Shown one piece after another: positions 1-9,056 of a stretch of 48,811 nucleotides of DNA. The position numbers and the translations under genes were made by a program. Under the pieces are notes generated by a model, which saw only the letters and a list, made by a program, of their open reading frames with translations, did no database searches and had not been told where the DNA came from. The number at the start of each line of letters is the position of its first letter. Position 1 is the stretch's first letter. This DNA is from Chthoniobacteraceae bacterium (GTDB lineage Bacteria; Verrucomicrobiota; Verrucomicrobiia; Chthoniobacterales; Chthoniobacteraceae), in assembly GCA_947476045.1 (NCBI GenBank), contig CANJNZ010000028.1:1-48811 (forward strand). The letters run 5' to 3'.

Positions 1-1
1 A

Positions 2-130
2 CTCCGGCATCGAATGAGGGACACCCTGCAACGTTACTGGGAGGACGCCAAATCCGTCCTCCAACTCATCGGTCGCGACTGGCTGCTGGTTCAACTAAAC
101 GCTATGCGGAAAACTCGAATGTCTGTTTAA
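2..130 (+). CDS. C-terminal end of an unidentified ORF, cut by the left edge
   Basis: One frame is open from the window edge to a TAA at 128-130 and encodes about 42 residues, including the stretches RDTLQRYWEDA and IGRDWLLVQLNAMRK. It is basic and probably helical. I do not recognise the family. Bases 40-62 inside it form a perfect 8-bp inverted repeat with a 7-base loop (GGAGGACG/CGTCCTCC). The end of the frame overlaps the small leftward ORF at 102-221, so at most one of the two is likely to be real. Low confidence because only the tail is visible. Confidence 0.25.
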   Translation, partial: LRHRMRDTLQRYWEDAKSVLQLIGRDWLLVQLNAMRKTRMSV

Positions 131-221
131 TTTGAGCAGATGGTATGAGAGGGTCAGCTGCGAATGCAGCGGACGTGAAAAGCGCAAGTAACGCGATGTA
201 AATGTAGTGTCGAAGTGTCAT
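102..221 (-). CDS. Very short ORF with a signal-peptide-like start; possible gene remnant
   Basis: From the ATG at 221 the product is 39 residues: MTLRHYIYIALLALF, then TSAAFA followed by ADPLIPSAQ, and a stop soon after. This is a textbook signal peptide shape (basic start, hydrophobic core, AxA site), but the mature part is only about 18 residues. It lies 92 bases downstream of the stop of the PSCyt gene on the same strand. It may be the 5' remnant of a secreted protein gene whose body was lost by rearrangement, a genuine small secreted peptide, or chance. A longer in-frame start exists at 290. Confidence 0.3.
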   Translation of the reverse strand: MTLRHYIYIALLALFTSAAFAADPLIPSAQIKQTFEFSA

Positions 222-313
222 AGCGAGAGACTGTGCACGGCGGCGGAGCGATTCTGGAATGTTGACGTTTAGTAAGCTCATAATGACCAAACTATACGCA
301 GAAAATCATTCGG

Positions 314-3300
314 TCACATCCGCGTGATGGTCTCGTGGAGATTGAGGATGACGCGGGCGATGCTGGTGTAGGCGGCGGTTTCGCTCTTTGCGCCGTCGCG
401 GCCTTGCGGGGCGAGGCCGATGTTGAGCAGGGCGTCGGCGCTGGTGTTGTCGGCGGTGAAAGTGGCGAGGTGTTTGTCGTAGAGGGCGCTGAGGGTGGCG
501 ATCTCGGCGGGCTTTGCGGGGCGGGCGGTGGCGGTTTTCCATGCCCAAGCGATGCGGTCGGCGGGCGTGTTGCCGCCTTCTTTGACCATGCGGGCTGCGA
601 GGGCGCGCGCGGCTTCCACGTATTCGGGGTCGTTGAGCAGGGTGAGGGCTTGCTGGGGGATGTTGGAGCGGGTGCGGTCGGCGGCGCATTCTTCGCGGGT
701 GGGGGCGTCGAGCGCGAGCATGGCGGGCTGGAGATAGCTGCGCTGCCACCATGTGTAGAGGCCGCGGCGCCATTGGTCGGGGCCTTTGTCGTTTGCCCAT
801 TCACGGACGGGGAAGTTCAGATTTTCCCAGTAGCCGGCGGGCTGGTAGGGCTTGACGCTGGGGCCGCCGATTTTGTCCACGAGGAGGCCGGAGATGGTGA
901 GGGCGTTATCGCGGACGAATTCCGCATCGAGCCTCCAGCGGCTCTGGCGTGCGAGGTCGCGGTTAAATGGATCGCGGTCTGCGCCGGGTGCGTTGCTGGT
1001 CTGGCGGTAGGTGCCGGAGGTGACGAGTGTGCGGACGAGGTGTTTGATGTCCCATCCGCTGTCCATGAAATCCACGGCGAGCCAGTCGAGCAGCGGTTGC
1101 ATTTGCGGGACTTCGCCCTGCGTGCCCATGTCCTCGAGGGTCTTGCTGAGGCCGGTGCCGTAGAATTGTTTCCAAAGGCGGTTGGCGAAGACGCGCGCGG
1201 TGAGCGGGTTTTCGCGTTTGACGAGCCATTGCGCGAGGTCGAGGCGCGTGAGGCGTTTACCATCCACGGGTTGCGCGGTCGCACCGGGCAGGTAGTGCGG
1301 CGTGGCGGGCTGCATGACGTCACCTTTGTCGTTTTGCCAGTCACCGCGCGGCAGGACACGGACGGTGCGGCTGGCTCCGCTCTCGGTGATGAGGCACTGG
1401 GCGAAAGTCTTTTCAAATGCGGCGCGCTCTTTTTGCACGGCGGCGATCTCTTTTTTCACTGCCTCTAAAATGGGGGCGATGGTGCGATAGTGACCGGCGA
1501 GTTTCTGCTTTTGATCGGGCGTGCGTGCGGGAGTTTTGATGATGGCGAGGATGTCCGCGGGCAGGGTGCTCTTGGGCACCATGACGGGACGCTTGTCGTC
1601 GGTGGAGAAGAGGCGGAATTTTCCGATGGTGTGGTTCGTGCCGTTGGTCTGGTGGAGGGTGACGGTGATGGCTTCGTCCGCAGGGAGCGCGCCGCCGAAG
1701 TCGAGGTAAAGCGCGGCTTCCTTGCCGGTGTTGCCGATGATGCCCCAGCCGTTTTTCGGATCGTTGAGTTTGCCGTCCACGGCGCTCTTTGCGAGAAAGC
1801 CGGGTTGCTCAAATGTGGCGGTGGCGCTGAGTCGCATGGGCTGACCTTCGCGTTCGAGGGCGATTTCGTTGAGGACGAAGCTGCCGTCCGCCGCGCGACC
1901 GGGGCCGCTCGCGGGGAGCGAGGGATCGGGGAGGACTTCAAGCTTCACGCCGGTGGTTCCTTTTTTCATCGGCACGGTGAGCTTGTAGGAATCCGCCTCG
2001 GGATTTTCCGCAACCGCGACGCTGATGGAGGCGTCATCGTTTTGCGTGAACTTCGACGCGCCGGCGATGCCGCCCGGCTTGAGTGCGATCCACGGGTAGT
2101 CTTTCATGCTTTCGGCGATTGTTTTTTCCCACGCGGCCTGCGCGGTTTCCAACTCAGGCGAGGAGGTGACCAGCTTCTCCTGCAAGCCGGTGATTTTGGC
2201 GTCAAATTCCTTGATTTTTACCTCCTGCTCTGGCGTGGGGATGCGCGCTCCGGCTTCGCGGGCACCGATGGCGTTTTCCTTGATGTCGGTGAAGAACGCG
2301 CCGAGTGCGTAGAAGTCGCGCGTGGTGACGGGATCAAATTTGTGGTCGTGGCATTCGCAGCACATGAAGGTCTGCGCGAGCCATGTGGTGCCGATGCTTT
2401 TCACGCGGTCGGTCACGGCTTTGGCCTCGTATTCCTTGGCCTGCGCGCCGCCTTCCTCGGTGGTGAGGATAAGGCGGTTGTAGGCGCTGGCGACGCGTGT
2501 TTCGTTAGAAACATCGGGCAGCATATCGCCGGCGATTTGTTCGATGGTGAATCGGTCGAAGCGTTTGTTCGCGTTGAAAGAACGGATGACGTAGTCGCGA
2601 TACGGCGAGACGTTTCGGGGGTTGTCGGAGTGATAGCCGGTGGTGTCGGCGTAGCGGACGAGATCCAGCCACCACACAGCCATGCGCTCGCCAAAATGCG
2701 GAGAGGCGAGGAGTTTCTCGACGAGCTTTTCGTAGGCGTCGGGAGCGTTGTCGTTCACGAAAGCGTCGAGTTCCTGGGGCTTTGGAGGGAGGCCGGTGAC
2801 GTCGAGATAAACACGGCGGCAGAGTGTAGCGCGGTCGGCCTCCGGGGCGTGTTTGATGCCGAGCGATGCGTGGCGTGCGAGGACAAAAGTATCAATCGCA
2901 TTGCGCGCGAAGGCGGGCTCGCTCGCTGCGGGCGGCGTCGGTTTTTCCGCCGGGATGTATGCCCAGTGCGGCTGATACTCCGCGCCTTGCTGGATCCATT
3001 TCCGCAGGATTTGTTTGTCGCGCCCGCTGAGCTGGCGGTTCTGCTTTTTCGGCGGCATCACGTCGTCCTCGTCCTTGGTCGTGATGCGTTTCCACACTTC
3101 GCTGTCGTCGGGCTTGCCGGGGATGATGGGAAAAACGTCGTCGAGCTTTGCGATGGCATTTTCGCGGATGTCCAGACGAAGATCGGCCTCGCGGGATTTT
3201 GGGTCAAAGCCGTGACACTTGAAACAATTGTCCGCGAGAATCGGGCGGACATCACGGTTGTATTCCACTTTCGCCGGGATCGGCGCTTCGGCGGCAAACG

Positions 3301-3358
3301 AATGCGCGGCGAGGAGCAGGGTTGAAAAACAGAGTTTCACGATGGGAATGTAACGCAT
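314..3358 (-). CDS. Secreted PSCyt1-PSCyt2 (DUF1549)-PSD1 (DUF1553) cytochrome-type protein
   Basis: The 1014-residue product begins with a signal peptide (MRYIPIVKLCFSTLLLAAHSF) and then a planctomycete cytochrome C domain with one CxxCH haem site, C45-F-K-C48-H49, in DNCFKCHG. It continues with the DUF1549 block (for example WWLDLVRYADTTGYH and FTIEQIAGDML), a variable middle that includes a coiled stretch and a beta-rich region, and the DUF1553 block (YTWWQRSYLQPAM, NIPQQALTLLNDPEY). This architecture is typical of Planctomycetes and Verrucomicrobia and is often linked to polysaccharide degradation; the substrate is unknown. The usual DUF1501 partner is not seen downstream. I chose the ATG at 3358 because it gives a signal peptide; the frame stays open upstream to 3763, but that part overlaps the next gene and is basic and low-complexity. 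Confidence 0.93.
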   Translation of the reverse strand: MRYIPIVKLCFSTLLLAAHSFAAEAPIPAKVEYNRDVRPILADNCFKCHGFDPKSREADLRLDIRENAIAKLDDVFPIIPGKPDDSEVWKRITTKDEDDVMPPKKQNRQLSGRDKQILRKWIQQGAEYQPHWAYIPAEKPTPPAASEPAFARNAIDTFVLARHASLGIKHAPEADRATLCRRVYLDVTGLPPKPQELDAFVNDNAPDAYEKLVEKLLASPHFGERMAVWWLDLVRYADTTGYHSDNPRNVSPYRDYVIRSFNANKRFDRFTIEQIAGDMLPDVSNETRVASAYNRLILTTEEGGAQAKEYEAKAVTDRVKSIGTTWLAQTFMCCECHDHKFDPVTTRDFYALGAFFTDIKENAIGAREAGARIPTPEQEVKIKEFDAKITGLQEKLVTSSPELETAQAAWEKTIAESMKDYPWIALKPGGIAGASKFTQNDDASISVAVAENPEADSYKLTVPMKKGTTGVKLEVLPDPSLPASGPGRAADGSFVLNEIALEREGQPMRLSATATFEQPGFLAKSAVDGKLNDPKNGWGIIGNTGKEAALYLDFGGALPADEAITVTLHQTNGTNHTIGKFRLFSTDDKRPVMVPKSTLPADILAIIKTPARTPDQKQKLAGHYRTIAPILEAVKKEIAAVQKERAAFEKTFAQCLITESGASRTVRVLPRGDWQNDKGDVMQPATPHYLPGATAQPVDGKRLTRLDLAQWLVKRENPLTARVFANRLWKQFYGTGLSKTLEDMGTQGEVPQMQPLLDWLAVDFMDSGWDIKHLVRTLVTSGTYRQTSNAPGADRDPFNRDLARQSRWRLDAEFVRDNALTISGLLVDKIGGPSVKPYQPAGYWENLNFPVREWANDKGPDQWRRGLYTWWQRSYLQPAMLALDAPTREECAADRTRSNIPQQALTLLNDPEYVEAARALAARMVKEGGNTPADRIAWAWKTATARPAKPAEIATLSALYDKHLATFTADNTSADALLNIGLAPQGRDGAKSETAAYTSIARVILNLHETITRM

Positions 3359-3408
3359 GGCGGCAAGATGTCTAAATCCACTGTGGGCTTCCTGCTTAGT
3401 GACGGCGG

Positions 3409-3798
3409 TCACTCTTTCTTCACGTCTTTCGCGCGCAGCACGCCCTTGTCGGCGACTTCCACTTTGAAAAGGAACCGCTGCCCCTTGCGCATATCGAGGT
3501 GATTGAACTCCGCAGGCACCAGCAGGCTCACGGGCTCGTTCGCGACTTCCACTGCGAAAAGGCGCGCGGTGGCGGTGTATTGCAGTTGGTCGCCGATGAC
3601 ACCATCGAGCTTGTAGGTGTTTCCGCGTAGCGAATTGGAATTTTGCATATAATCCGCAATCGGAAACACAGGCAGCGTGCGGAAAGGATCGGACACTTTC
3701 CCTTTCAACATCATACCGCCAACGATGGCTGCGACAACGACGATGCCAACGACGAGAAACCAAATGGGATTGATGGATGAACTGGCGCGACGGGCCAT
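3409..3798 (-). CDS. Small membrane-anchored protein, possible OB-fold domain
   Basis: The product is 129 residues. An N-terminal membrane segment (INPIWFLVVGIVVVAAIVGG, about residues 9-28) is followed by a soluble domain of about 95 residues rich in beta-forming stretches: NTYKLDGVIGDQLQY, RLFAVEVANEPVSLLVP and RFLFKVEVADKGVL. The pattern suggests a small beta-barrel of OB type held at the outer face of the membrane, but I do not recognise the family. The start at 3798 (MARRASSS) places the membrane segment at the N terminus; the frame is open further upstream, through the inverted repeat at 3828-3874 and the start of yqgE, which is unlikely to be coding. It lies 50 bases upstream of the PSCyt gene on the same strand and may share its transcript. 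Confidence 0.7.
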   Translation of the reverse strand: MARRASSSINPIWFLVVGIVVVAAIVGGMMLKGKVSDPFRTLPVFPIADYMQNSNSLRGNTYKLDGVIGDQLQYTATARLFAVEVANEPVSLLVPAEFNHLDMRKGQRFLFKVEVADKGVLRAKDVKKE

Positions 3799-3827
3799 AA
3801 AGCGCGGGAAGCTAGTGGAGGCACGCG

Positions 3828-3874
3828 GCGGGTGTCGAGTGGCGAGTATCGCGCACTCGTCACTCGACACCCGC
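3828..3874. repeat. 20-bp inverted repeat between divergent genes
   Basis: Arms at 3828-3847 and 3855-3874 pair at 19 of 20 positions around a 7-base loop. The core word is GTGTCGAGTGRCGAGT. It lies between the leftward membrane protein (start 3798) and yqgE. Related TGACGAGTG/CGTCATTCG words recur near 12572-12662, 23422-23456 and 31200-31250, suggesting a dispersed repeat family. It could also act as a hairpin in the yqgE leader. Confidence 0.75.
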
Positions 3875-3897
3875 TGTGTTGCGGCTATCTTCTGCGC

Positions 3898-4461
3898 GTG
3901 CGGGAATCGGCATCCAATTCGCTTCAACTGGCGGGCAACATCCTCATCGCCCACCCCTCCCTGCTCGACCCGAACTTCCACAAAAGCGTCATCCTCCTCG
4001 CCGACCACAGCGCCACGGCGGGCGGCTTCGGCCTCATCGTGAACCGGCCGACCGGCAAAGTCGTGGGTGATTTACTCAAGGAAAGCGAACTCGGGCATCT
4101 CGCGCGTGTGCCGGTCCTCGCAGGCGGCCCGGTGCAAACGGACCAACTGATGCTCGTCGCATTCCGCTGGCATCCGCAAACGCACCGGCTCGAATGCCGC
4201 CACCACATTTCGCTCGAAGAAGCCGAGCAACTCACCACCGCGCAACACCACACCGTGCGCGGCTTCATCGGCTACTCAGGCTGGAGCACCGGCCAGCTCG
4301 AGGCGGAGATCACGCAGCGCTCGTGGCTCGTGCACAAGTCGGATCAGGAGGAATTGCTCGAAACAGAACGCGCCCCGAGCCTCTGGTGTGACCTCACAAG
4401 CACGTTCGGCCCGTGGTTCAAGTTGGTCGCCGAAGCGCCGGATGATCCGTCCACGAATTGA
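3898..4461 (+). CDS. yqgE: YqgE/AlgH family protein
   Basis: A UPF0301 (YqgE/AlgH) protein of 187 residues from the chosen start. Family signatures are visible in order: LAGNILIAHPSLLDPNF, KSVILLADHS, GFGLIVNRPTG, the VLAGGPVQTDQL loop, and RGFIGYSGWSTGQLEAEI near the end. In Pseudomonas the AlgH name comes from effects on alginate regulation; the biochemical role is not settled. I chose the GTG at 3898 because it matches the usual family N terminus and leaves the 20-bp inverted repeat in the leader. An ATG at 3832 in the same frame would place that repeat inside the coding sequence and add 22 residues without family resemblance. It is followed by alanine dehydrogenase after 31 bases. Confidence 0.88.
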   Translation: MRESASNSLQLAGNILIAHPSLLDPNFHKSVILLADHSATAGGFGLIVNRPTGKVVGDLLKESELGHLARVPVLAGGPVQTDQLMLVAFRWHPQTHRLECRHHISLEEAEQLTTAQHHTVRGFIGYSGWSTGQLEAEITQRSWLVHKSDQEELLETERAPSLWCDLTSTFGPWFKLVAEAPDDPSTN

Positions 4462-4492
4462 ACGGCCAGTCTTTTTTTCCCTCTAACCCCCT

Positions 4493-5596
4493 ATGAAAAT
4501 CGGCGTTCCCAAGGAAATCAAAGCGCAGGAAGACCGGGTCGCGCTGCTGCCCAGTGCGGCGTATCAACTCATTGGGCGCGGACACACAGTCATCGTCGAG
4601 GAGGGAGCAGGAGCAGGGAGCGGCTTTGCAGATGAACAATACAAGCAGGCGGGCGCGGTGTTGGTGCCGAAACACGAGGAAGTCTTCGAACGTGCAGACA
4701 TGATCGTAAAAGTGAAAGAACCGCTCGAAAGCGAGTGGCCATTGCTGCGCGCTGGGCAGATTCTTTTCACCTACCTCCATATCGCCGCGAGCAAGCGACT
4801 CACGGAGGCATTGATGGCGGCGAAGGTGACCGGCATAGCCTATGAGACGGTGGAGGTGAATCGCCGCCTGCCCCTGCTGGAACCGATGAGCGAAATCGCG
4901 GGGCGCATGAGCGTGCTGGTGGGCGGTTACTTTCTACAAAAACACACGGGCGGCTGCGGCGTGCTGCTGGGCGGCGTCCCGGGAGTCCTGCCGGGGAAAG
5001 TGGTCGTCATCGGCGGCGGCACGGCGGGTGTGAATGCAGCCCGCATGGCACAGGGCCTCGGCGCGGATGTGACGATTCTCGAAGTGGACGTTGAGCGGAT
5101 GCGCTATCTCGACATCACGCTGCACACGGCACACACACTCTATTCCAGCCCTGCGCACATCCTGGAAATGCTTCCGGAGGTGGATTTGTTGATCGGTGCA
5201 GTGCTGGTGCCGGGAGCGCGTGCGCCAAAGCTGATTAACCGCGAAATGTTGCGCGTCATGAAACCGGGGAGCGTGTTTGTGGACATCGCAATCGATCAGG
5301 GCGGCTGTGCGGAAACCTCGCGCGCCACAACTCACCACAACCCCGTTTTCGTGGAGGAGGAAGTGACACACTACTGCGTGGCAAACATGCCCGCCGCCTA
5401 CGCGCGAACAGCGACTCAGGCGCTAACGAATGTAACCTACAGATACATCGAATTGATCGCTGACTACGGAGTGCCCGGTGCTTTCATTAAGGATGGGAAT
5501 CTACTGGGTGGAGTGAATTTGCACGAAGGAAAGGTAACTTGTCGCGCAGTTGCAGAAGCTCACGCCTTGGAATTGCACTCACCGTTTACCAGATAG
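4493..5596 (+). CDS. ald: Alanine dehydrogenase
   Basis: NAD-dependent alanine dehydrogenase (L-alanine + NAD + water to pyruvate + ammonia + NADH), 367 residues, the normal family length. Substrate-binding residues seen in characterised enzymes are at their usual positions: R15 (QEDRVALLP), K75 (IVKVKEP) and H96 (FTYLHIAAS). The Rossmann nucleotide-binding loop is [17 protein letters not shown] near residues 170-186, followed by the acidic ILEVD that selects NAD. A C-terminal [14 protein letters not shown] matches the family. The product is cytosolic and links alanine catabolism to nitrogen supply. The start ATG is preceded by a pyrimidine-rich stretch with no clear Shine-Dalgarno sequence. 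The gene converges on the pseudopilin gene with 11 bases between stops. Confidence 0.95.
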   Translation: MKIGVPKEIKAQEDRVALLPSAAYQLIGRGHTVIVEEGAGAGSGFADEQYKQAGAVLVPKHEEVFERADMIVKVKEPLESEWPLLRAGQILFTYLHIAASKRLTEALMAAKVTGIAYETVEVNRRLPLLEPMSEIAGRMSVLVGGYFLQKHTGGCGVLLGGVPGVLPGKVVVIGGGTAGVNAARMAQGLGADVTILEVDVERMRYLDITLHTAHTLYSSPAHILEMLPEVDLLIGAVLVPGARAPKLINREMLRVMKPGSVFVDIAIDQGGCAETSRATTHHNPVFVEEEVTHYCVANMPAAYARTATQALTNVTYRYIELIADYGVPGAFIKDGNLLGGVNLHEGKVTCRAVAEAHALELHSPFTR

Positions 5597-5607
5597 TCAC
5601 ACCCCGA

Positions 5608-6075
5608 CTACCACTCGAGCACGTAGATGTATTTGTTGCCCGACGTCTGCCGGAACGCACCGGTGGTAAGTATCCCGTCGTCGAAAATCGCATCCACACC
5701 CTGCATGCGCGTCGGATCGTTGTAGGCACCAGTAAGATTGACGGCGATTGCCGCTTTCACGCCGCCGACGTTGTATTCCCAGTCCCAAGCTCCGCCTACT
5801 GGTGTCGCATTGAAAGCAATCCGATTGCCTAAAAATAATTCCATGCCGGGCGGTATCGTGCTGGGGCCAGCCTCAGCCGGCCAGCGGTTACGCTCTGCCG
5901 CATACTGCTCGAAAGCACCACTAATCACACGGATATCATTCGCGAACTGAGTGTTCTGCTCCCGGAGCCGCGCACGTGCAAAAGAAGGTAGAACCATGAC
6001 TGCCAAATCGGCAATGATCGCGACGACGATCAGTATCTCGACCAGAGTAAAGCCGTTGTTTCTTAACTTGCGCAT
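5608..6075 (-). CDS. Type II secretion/type IV pilus-like pseudopilin
   Basis: A pseudopilin of 155 residues starting MRKLRNNGFTLVEILIVVAI. The prepilin peptidase site is G8/F9 with the conserved E5 of the mature protein (E13) and a hydrophobic helix behind it. The rest looks like a small GspG/H-type globular domain with TQFANDIRVISGAFEQYA and a C-terminal beta region. Verrucomicrobial genomes carry many such solitary pseudopilins, and no secretion genes lie nearby, so its partner machine is unknown. The frame stays open into the tRNA gene, but starts upstream of 6075 would put unrelated residues before the leader peptide. It lies 44 bases downstream of tRNA-Arg on the same strand. Confidence 0.88.
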   Translation of the reverse strand: MRKLRNNGFTLVEILIVVAIIADLAVMVLPSFARARLREQNTQFANDIRVISGAFEQYAAERNRWPAEAGPSTIPPGMELFLGNRIAFNATPVGGAWDWEYNVGGVKAAIAVNLTGAYNDPTRMQGVDAIFDDGILTTGAFRQTSGNKYIYVLEW

Positions 6076-6119
6076 GGCTCCCAAAAAGCAGGTCATGGGC
6101 CACGTCCAAAATAGTTTTA

Positions 6120-6196
6120 TGGTGCAGCCGGCGGGGGTCGAACCCACAACCTTCGGCTTCGGAGACCAACGCTCTATCCAGTTGAGCTACGGCTGC
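6120..6196 (-). tRNA. tRNA-Arg (anticodon CCG)
   Basis: Read on the minus strand, the acceptor arms GCAGCCG and CGGCTGC pair perfectly. The D-arm uses GCTC/GAGC, the anticodon stem is TTGGT/GCCGA around the loop CTCCGAA, and the T-arm GTGGG/CCCGC encloses TTCGACC. The anticodon CCG reads CGG (Arg). The discriminator is A and the 3' CCA is encoded (6120-6122). Total length with CCA is 77 nucleotides. Confidence 0.96.
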
Positions 6197-6339
6197 ATTT
6201 GAAACCGCAGAAATCTTGTGCGAGGCAGGCAGACTGTCGAGGGAAAGTTTTTCCGACGGACGATAACTGACATTTTACCAGCACAGACGTTGCACATGGC
6301 ATTGCAGCCGCTAGGCTTTGCGGAAATCTTCAGACCGAA

Positions 6340-8247
6340 ATGCATACCCAGACTTTAATAGCCGCTGCGATTTTCTGCGTGAGCACCGCTCTCGCGCAAG
6401 TGCCGGACGCAGCACCCGCTCCGCAGTCTCAGGGATCACCCGCGCCTGTGGGTCAGGCTCCTGTCGGGCAAAAGCCCGCGCCCCAAGCCGGCGCTCCGAA
6501 GCAGCAAAACTCTCCATTCGGACAGGAAGTCCCAGTTCTCGATCCGGGGACGGAGGTGGTCGCTTTCAACGGGAAAAATTACTCCGTTTCAAACAATCCC
6601 GTCTTCCAAGCCCGATTCGAGAAATTCCTGAACGCCCCCGAGGCGACGAACAAGGAGGACGCCGATTACCGCACGATCCTAGACCGCATTCTCGCGTGCC
6701 TTGCTCCGGGAAATGCCACGGTTCAAAACATAGATATCGCTTTCAAACTCCTGCCCTACGCGGCGCGCTACGACATTGATGCTCATCTCTGCGATTCGCT
6801 TGCCGACGCCGTTTATGCGGTGTGGCAGGCACAGCGAAATCAAGCGCGCCTCAGCAACGCAAACGTGGCTCTCGAAGAGGAACTGCGGCGGCTGGAATGG
6901 AACCTACAGACCGTATCAGAAGGGAAAAAGATCCAGGCACCTGCTGCTGGGGCAGGTGGCAGGGCCAATGGTGGCGGCGGCAATGGGGGAGCGAGACAGG
7001 GCGGTGGAGCCGTGAACCCCGCAAACGGCACCGACTACCAGACTGCGAGCTACACCCGCCGCCACGCCGAGCGCCTTGTTGCGATAAAGGGCAACGAGGT
7101 AAAAAAGGCGCTCTCGGAATTGCAGGCGAAGGTCGAGTTTCAAACCATGATGGTGCAGTTCCTCCTCCAGCGCCGCTTCCAGCACGTCATCATGTCCACG
7201 CGTTTCTATCGTGCGCTTTTCACCGACGGCGACTCGAAGCTCAACCTCGGCAAGGACGCGACCGATCTTTTTGCAAAAAGCACCGGGATGCCGCCGACGG
7301 TCAGCGTCATTGATTCCGTCGCCAATGAAGCCATCCGTGACGTGCGCGAGGGCGTAAAGGCTTTCGATTTCCTGCTCACAAAAAACGAAATGGAGGGAGC
7401 AACAAAACAGCTCCGGCAGGCATTCCTCATCGGCGAATATATGCCCGAAGTGCGCCTCGTGCAGCGCGACAAAAAACGGCAGTGCCTCGATTTTGCGCAC
7501 AAAAGCTTTCAGCTCATCTCGGCGATCAATGTGCGCGATTACGGTCGTGCTGAATCGCTGGTGAAAGACTTGAAAAAAGTCGCCAACGACTTCGACGACT
7601 CACAACCAACAGCCGCCATCGAAGGCGCGAGAATCAAAGCGCGCGCACTGATCGGCAAAGCGAGACAGGCCGCGCTGAGCAGCGATCAAGTCACTCTCGA
7701 ACGCGTAATGACCGAGGCCGGCGAAATCTGGCCAGGCAACCCGGAGTTCAAGGAGGCAATGGAAAAACTCTTCACGCAGGGCGACGTGGTGCAGAAGGCG
7801 TTGCTCGATTTTGACCAACTGCTGAGCCAGAAAAACTACCGCCAAATCTGGGCCGATAAAGTCCGCTTCATCGCCGCCGTCGCCGTGAACCCCGAACGCA
7901 AACCTGCGCTCGAAAAAGTGATGAACGACATGCAAACCATCGAAGCCGCGCTCATGCGCGCCGAGGAAATGGCCCGCCAGGGAGTCTATGCCGGCGCGTG
8001 GGAAACCCTAGAACGCTCGTGGGCGCAGTTCCCCGACGACGCCAAACTCAATCAGCAGCGCGCCGACATGACCACGCGCGCCAGCGATTTTGTGAAAGTA
8101 GTCCGCAACGCCGAGGAGTTGGAAAAGAAAGAGCAATTCGGCAGTTCGCTCGCCCATTTTCTGAAAGCGCAAAAACTATATCCCGCCAGCGACTTCGCCC
8201 GCGACGGCATCTCCCGCCTCGTCAAACAAGTCCTGCCCGAGAGTTAG
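6340..8247 (+). CDS. Secreted helical protein of unknown function
   Basis: A 635-residue product with a signal peptide (MHTQTLIAAAIFCVSTALA, cleavage before Q20). A Pro/Ala/Gln-rich linker follows (about residues 21-65). A first helical region with a stretch near EELRRLEWNLQTVSEG that could coil comes next, then a Gly-rich linker (AGGRANGGGGNGG, near residue 205). A long helical region with TPR-like helix pairs runs to the end (SLVKDLKKVANDF, LERVMTEAGEIWPGNPEF, AWETLERSWAQFPDDAKL, SLAHFLKAQKLYPASDF). I do not recognise a named family; it looks like a periplasmic or outer-membrane scaffold. The gene ends in a convergent overlap of stop codons with the DUF817 gene (TTAG, 8244-8247). Confidence 0.75.
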   Translation: MHTQTLIAAAIFCVSTALAQVPDAAPAPQSQGSPAPVGQAPVGQKPAPQAGAPKQQNSPFGQEVPVLDPGTEVVAFNGKNYSVSNNPVFQARFEKFLNAPEATNKEDADYRTILDRILACLAPGNATVQNIDIAFKLLPYAARYDIDAHLCDSLADAVYAVWQAQRNQARLSNANVALEEELRRLEWNLQTVSEGKKIQAPAAGAGGRANGGGGNGGARQGGGAVNPANGTDYQTASYTRRHAERLVAIKGNEVKKALSELQAKVEFQTMMVQFLLQRRFQHVIMSTRFYRALFTDGDSKLNLGKDATDLFAKSTGMPPTVSVIDSVANEAIRDVREGVKAFDFLLTKNEMEGATKQLRQAFLIGEYMPEVRLVQRDKKRQCLDFAHKSFQLISAINVRDYGRAESLVKDLKKVANDFDDSQPTAAIEGARIKARALIGKARQAALSSDQVTLERVMTEAGEIWPGNPEFKEAMEKLFTQGDVVQKALLDFDQLLSQKNYRQIWADKVRFIAAVAVNPERKPALEKVMNDMQTIEAALMRAEEMARQGVYAGAWETLERSWAQFPDDAKLNQQRADMTTRASDFVKVVRNAEELEKKEQFGSSLAHFLKAQKLYPASDFARDGISRLVKQVLPES

Positions 8248-9038
8248 TCGTGGCCTGCGCTCACCGCCGCGTCGCCTTCGCGGACGTGTTTCAGATCAGC
8301 GACGATGATGAACGTCACGATGACCAGCAGCGACCACGAACTGATCTTGCTGGCATCCACTGCGCTCCATCCAGTGCGCTGATTGGGATACACCCACGCG
8401 CCGAGGAATGTGGCCATATTTTCTGCTACCCACACAAAGAAACCGATGAGCACAAAACTGAGCACCATTGGCATTGCGCGCTCTCGTTCCAGCACGGTGA
8501 AATGCACACGCGTCCGGGCAAAAACGACGACCACTGCAGCAACGAGCCACCAGCGGAAGTCACCGATGAAATGGTGCGTGAAGAAGTTCACGTAAATCGC
8601 AGCGCTGATGGAGATGCTCAGCGCGTGCGCGGGGTATCCGGTGAGTCGCAACTTCATAATACGCCATGACTGGCACATGTAGCTGGCGACTGCCGCATAC
8701 ATGAATCCGCTGAAAAGCGGCACCAATCCGATTTTCAAAATGCCGGGCTCCGGGTAGCTCCACGAATGGATTCCGGGTTGGGTTTTGAAAAGCTCAAGCC
8801 CCAGCCCGAGCGCGTGAAAAACTGCGAGCACTGCGGCTTCTGCCAGCGTCTCAATGCGCGCGGCCAGAAGTGCGAACTGGATGAGCATCGTGGCCACGAG
8901 GATGAAATCGTAGCGTGCCAACCCGACGAAATGGACGTGCCTCGAGAAGAGCAGAACGAGAAAAAACAGCCCGGCAAAAACACAGGCGCGTGCCTGCTTG
9001 AATCCAAACACGAAAAACTCATGAAGGAATTCGCGCAT
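8244..9038 (-). CDS. DUF817 family integral membrane protein
   Basis: A DUF817 membrane protein of 264 residues with about seven or eight hydrophobic segments. Recognisable family stretches are FLHEFFVFGFKQARACVFAG at the start, LELFKTQPGIHSWSYPEPG and LVPLFSGFMYAAVASYMCQS in the middle. The function of the family is unknown. I chose the ATG at 9038; a GTG one codon earlier is also possible. The gene sits 18 bases downstream of the DUF4407 gene on the same strand, so the two are probably cotranscribed. Confidence 0.88.
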   Translation of the reverse strand: MREFLHEFFVFGFKQARACVFAGLFFLVLLFSRHVHFVGLARYDFILVATMLIQFALLAARIETLAEAAVLAVFHALGLGLELFKTQPGIHSWSYPEPGILKIGLVPLFSGFMYAAVASYMCQSWRIMKLRLTGYPAHALSISISAAIYVNFFTHHFIGDFRWWLVAAVVVVFARTRVHFTVLERERAMPMVLSFVLIGFFVWVAENMATFLGAWVYPNQRTGWSAVDASKISSWSLLVIVTFIIVADLKHVREGDAAVSAGHD

Positions 9039-9056
9039 CACGCCGCTGGACGTTCG

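Noticed and set aside
1490-3325. Long rightward open frame (611 codons) opposite the PSCyt gene
   Set aside because: It mirrors the coding frame of a clearly recognised protein, has no family motifs, and is the kind of antisense opening expected in GC-rich DNA.
6076-6147. Upstream extension of the pseudopilin into the tRNA gene
   Set aside because: It would place about 24 residues before the prepilin leader and read through the 3' end of a well-folded tRNA-Arg.
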